NCBI GenBank assembly: GCA_038501195.1
Contig: JBBPUQ010000003.1
Location: forward strand, 558,001-622,000
Direction: 5' to 3'
Length of the DNA stretch: 64,000 bases
Source: Nemania diffusa
Taxonomy: Eukaryota > Ascomycota > Sordariomycetes > Xylariales > Xylariaceae
Below the pieces are notes generated by a model. That model was not told the DNA's origin, made no database searches, and was given only the letters and a program-made list of their open reading frames with translations. A program made the translations under genes and the position numbers. Shown one piece after another: positions 60,346 through 64,000 of the stretch; the first letter of the stretch is position 1; the number at the start of each line of letters is the position of its first letter.

Positions 60346-61507
60346 ATGACTGCATCTACTAGACCCGATATCAAGGTCGTCTTGCTAGACATTGGTAAGG
60401 AATCACGCTCTCCTTCGTTGATGGTCTTATCATCATCCGTACCGCGTTTCTTATCGTAAGGGGCCACCTGCATTAGCCCAACATGTTGGCTAATGGGATC
60501 GAAAACAGAGGGCACTGTTTGTCCAATCTCCTTTGTTAAAGATGTCTTGGTAAGACCCAGCTTTTTCGTAGTGGATATGTTACCTCATGGCCGCGCTTCC
60601 AAGAAAGTGCTGTCACTTTGGTTACCCCATCGGCACTCGCGCTACGCAAAATAGCACCCGGGGATCAGCAAGACTTGGAGTATCGTGACCTTGTGACCGT
60701 CCCGTTCGCCGTGGCTTCGGGTACTGGCTAACTCCCTGTCTCGGAACAACCACACCCTTCCAGGGTGCGCCGTGCCGATCTTCGATATGATGTCTCGTCA
60801 TTTGTGGCCAGCGGTGTGCCGGCCTCTATCATAGAATATCGTGGGCTAATGAATCGTTCTAGTTTCCCTATGCTCTACGAGTCCTCCCGGAAACTCTTGA
60901 GACCCGGTGGGAGAGTCCAACTTTTGCAAAGTATAAGGATGCATTTCCTCCGGAGTACAGAACATCCAAGGATGTACTAGCTGCCCATGTCCGGGACCTC
61001 ATGGACAAAGACGTGAAGATCGCCTACTTGAAGAGTCTCCAAGGATACTTATGGGAAGAGGGATACGCAGCGGGCGATCTAAAAGCACCCCTATTTCCAG
61101 ACGTACCTGATAAGCTCTCAGCATGGCATCGGAACGGCTTGAAGATCATGATCTACTCCTCTGGGTCTGTACCAGCACAAAAGCTGCTGTTTAAGCATAC
61201 AAACGCTGAGCCGTCAGACCTGACGCCCCTCATCTCAGACTGGTTTGACACCGTTAACGCTGGACTAAAAACAGAAGCCGGGAGCTACCGGACGATCGCA
61301 GAATCTCATCCCGATTTCCCCGCTGAGCAGTGGCTTTTCCTCAGTGACAATTCAAAGGAAGTCGAGGCAGCTATTTCCGCAGGAATGAAGAGTACGGTTG
61401 TACAGCGTCCTGGTAACCCATCGCTGCCTCCTGGGGTGGAGGGAAGACTCCCCCTCATCACCACGTTTCTTGCTCTTGGGGAAAGCCCCAATACTGTCCT
61501 GATTTAA
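60346..61507 (+). CDS. UTR4: Enolase-phosphatase E1 (methionine salvage)
   Basis: Exons 60346-60394, 60509-60549 and 60863-61507 join to 244 aa. HAD motif I DIEGT (Asp15, Glu17) is split by the first intron (after ATT G). The second exon encodes CPISFVKDVL, and the third begins FPYALRVLPETLETRW. YSSGSVPAQKLLF is motif II, LKTEAGSY holds the Lys and LSDNSKEVEAA is the Mg-binding motif. The enzyme converts 2,3-diketo-5-methylthiopentyl-1-phosphate by enolisation and dephosphorylation, a late step recycling methylthioadenosine to methionine. Length and motif spacing are normal. Intron 2 is 313 nt, long for this genome. An upstream in-frame ATG at 60007 would add 113 residues without similarity to the family, so the shorter start is preferred. 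Confidence 0.9.
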
Positions 61508-64000
61508 TTGGCAGGATCTATAGGGTGATCTTGAATCTACTCCTAGCCTAAGAGATCTTAATAGATAAAGTAGATGGCATCATAAGCAAAACTAGAGACA
61601 TTTCTAATGCAGACCACTTTTGATAGTGTCCGTCACAAATAGCTACATTTTTAGGCGTATATTGTGACTAAATAAGGAAATGTGCATATTAGACATAGAA
61701 GATCTATAACTTCCCTTCCAAAGGGTAGACCATGACAAGGACGTTACTTAGTACATTGACTTATTGAGATAGCGAAAGGTTCGATAAATAAGTAATTACC
61801 CGAAGAGTCTAGTGAAATTTAGGAAACTAGAATTTCAAGCCCTTGCCGTAACCGTCGTAACCGCTCTCAGATTATGCTGTGCATGTCCTGTTACACCCAT
61901 AACTTAGCGAGGCGTCCAGGGCGCTCGATGGCATGCAGGGGGGGCGCAGCGCAATCGATGTATGCTGCAGGAGGCGGTAATTACCATCCAGTGACAGGAT
62001 ATAGGGGGCTTGTTAAGCGGACTTCCAAAGGGTCATGAGGCGTGTAGTTGGGGGTTGTCATATCCGTTGAGGCTACCCTACGAAGTAGAATGCTACAGGA
62101 CACACGCTGAGGCGTTGCTCCTGTGACGCTCGGTTATGCATGGCCTCAGCGGTCGGGCGATTCATTTAATGAGGTTCGGTATACATCCTGGATTTTCGCT
62201 ATAGGTTAGGTAGGTGCTCAGCCTACCGGCTTTTTAAGATGCGACGGCTAGGTACCGAATCAATCTCGAGGAGAATCCCTGTAGATCTATAGACCATTGG
62301 GAGCTTGGTATTGGCATTCTATCTAAGGGACCTCACTGATGCATGTATAAATGACTGGGAAGCCTAACGACATTAAGACACCTGCTTCTACATACTGTAT
62401 AGAGAAGGCTGATGTGACTTTACCAGCAGCAGGCAGGTTCGTCGTCGTAATAAAATGCCAAAAACCGGCACTAGGCGAGCCTTGGGCAAATCAAACTTGA
62501 ATGAATCAATTTCCGCCCTACCTTCTGCCTCGCATATGCGAGACATTGGTTTAGGTAGTCGTCGACTCGTCAGCATACGCCTAGAACGCAGAAGGGCATC
62601 CATCGCCCTACGGCAGCCTAGCTTTACCGTACCGAAAAACAAGTCTTTCTGATATCTCGACTGAAGCACGGCTCATGTATGCAGATATGATATGAAGACT
62701 GTCTATAGGCTTATGTCTTTGTCTTACTGAAGTAAACCAATACGACACCTTCGTCTTAACTTCCAATGTTTCACCCATTAACCTATTAGAGTCCTGCTTC
62801 CAGCCTAGCGAGGCGAAAGTCTCATGGCCGGCATGCGTAAATACGATACTGATACTAATTGATACTAGATAGTCTCATTCCCACCACTTCATCGATGGGG
62901 ATGACGTTTTAATGCCGGGTGTGATACGTGGGGTCCTCGAAAGAAACACTGCATGGGCCCGTCTACTGTGTACGGTTTGACAGGCGAGACGCTCGAATGC
63001 CTAAGATAGGTACATATCGATAGCTCCTGCAGAGTGAAGCTCTCTCGATCGGCATTGATAGATCCTATAAGATCACTACCCAACACACCATTGTCGGACT
63101 CCGCAACATTCTATCGAAGATGCTCTAGTTTAAGCGACCATCATGTTCCCGGCGCAGATCGCGCTAGGGGGGCAGGGGAGCTAAGGGGCTCGCCTGCGTT
63201 TGCACTTCCTGGATAAGACATCGTAATCGTATAGTCTATCATTTGTTTCAATACCTAGATAGTGGGATGATCGATTGCGCAAATGGAGGTTTCAAGTTGA
63301 GGTGATTGAGCTTCGCAGAATGCGGAAAGGCTAGTCCGGATAACCTAATGCATCAAGGTGTCACGCGACAGACGCGCTTTCAGTTAGTCGATATCGTCCC
63401 ACGATCGCATGACACGCGTGCAATATCTCTACATAGTAGATTTCTTTATCGCAATCTAGGGTGTTTAGTGTATGATTAGGTGCCGGATTGCATATTTACA
63501 ATGAACACACCATCATAGAGCCAAGCGTGATCAGGGTTCGTCGGTATTGGCTACATACATACCAAGGCGAACTAAATGATTCCCAAGGGTTGTTGGAAAC
63601 AGCGAGCTAATCATTGACCGTCCCGTCTAGACTTCATCTTTGGTATCGCTCGCATCCTTGCGTTATTAGTTGGCCTAGGTTCGTGGATGGATCGAGCGAT
63701 GGTAGAATGTCCTAGAAGAAGAATGATGCATTCCTATTCGTCTTCTACTAGTAAGGGGGGGCCATATACTGTGTACTTTTATGCGTAGTCTTTCATCTTA
63801 TCCTATGATGTTACGGATCCTGATGGTCGCGCGTTCGTCTTGCTACTGTGAGAAGCCGACTCGGGTTCTCCGAATTGTCGAATGAGCGAGCAGACGGGCG
63901 AACTGTGCCGGCATTTCCAAGTCGCCTGACCCCGATTTGCGTCGTCTTGTTGGTCCAGCACTCTGCTCCAGGTCCCCTCCTGAGGAGCTTGTTGCGGGGT
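61508..64000. other. Right-end 2.5 kb, no recognised gene
   Basis: Only short frames, some paired on opposite strands (62388-62669), with basic composition and no motif. The window probably ends inside a long intergenic region. No telomeric repeat was seen. Confidence 0.5.

Overview
This window comes from the nuclear genome of a filamentous ascomycete (Pezizomycotina, probably Sordariomycetes; the exact lineage cannot be fixed from the sequence alone). The reasons are short GT..AG introns of about 48-115 nt with CTAAC-type branch sites, fungus-specific families (velvet regulator, NudE, Atg27, Ybp1/2-type protein, GH5_5 endoglucanase), pyrimidine-rich leaders, and many ACCTACCTAGGTAGGT-type intergenic tracts. 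I rebuilt exon structures by hand from splice signals and frame continuity. I saw no rRNA, tRNA, CRISPR array or intact transposase gene.

Layout. 0-12 kb is gene-poor: a mitochondrial BolA-like gene (339-896), then a lone short velvet-domain gene (4177-4692) with about 3.3 kb and 7.2 kb of apparently non-coding DNA on either side. 11.9-25.5 kb carries two large housekeeping genes on the + strand: a NudE-type dynein regulator (11917-13739) and acetyl-CoA carboxylase (18529-25544; 4 exons, 2278 aa). 26-30.3 kb holds an uncharacterised F-box/2EXR-like gene (+) and a BCS1-type AAA ATPase (-). 33-48.3 kb is the densest part: Atg27, a GH5 endoglucanase with a likely GPI anchor, a five-exon SDR oxidoreductase, a Ybp1/Ybp2-family protein, a secreted lactonase-type beta-propeller, an LCMT-like methyltransferase (-) and a single-pass membrane protein with an extracellular PAN/Apple-like module (-). 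48.3-64 kb is sparse: a Ran1-type protein kinase with a long pyrimidine-rich upstream region (-, 51801-53717), a 186-bp MITE with perfect 37-bp outer inverted repeats and TA target duplications (57974-58159), and enolase-phosphatase of the methionine salvage pathway (60346-61507).

How the genes relate. There is no operon logic, and I see no convincing secondary-metabolite cluster: there is no PKS, NRPS or terpene synthase, although an SDR, a lactonase-type propeller and a methyltransferase lie within 8 kb. Shared themes are carbon and lipid metabolism (ACC with its conserved Snf1-type site), nutrient-linked trafficking (Atg27), stress or developmental signalling (velvet, Ybp, Ran1-type kinase) and plant-wall degradation (GH5).

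No strong candidate for a wholly new biological system was found. The most testable observations are the MITE, the isolated minimal velvet protein, a 64-codon ATG-free in-frame leader before ACC that could encode a non-AUG-initiated isoform, three SxIP-type motifs in the NudE tail, and a charged insertion in Atg27.
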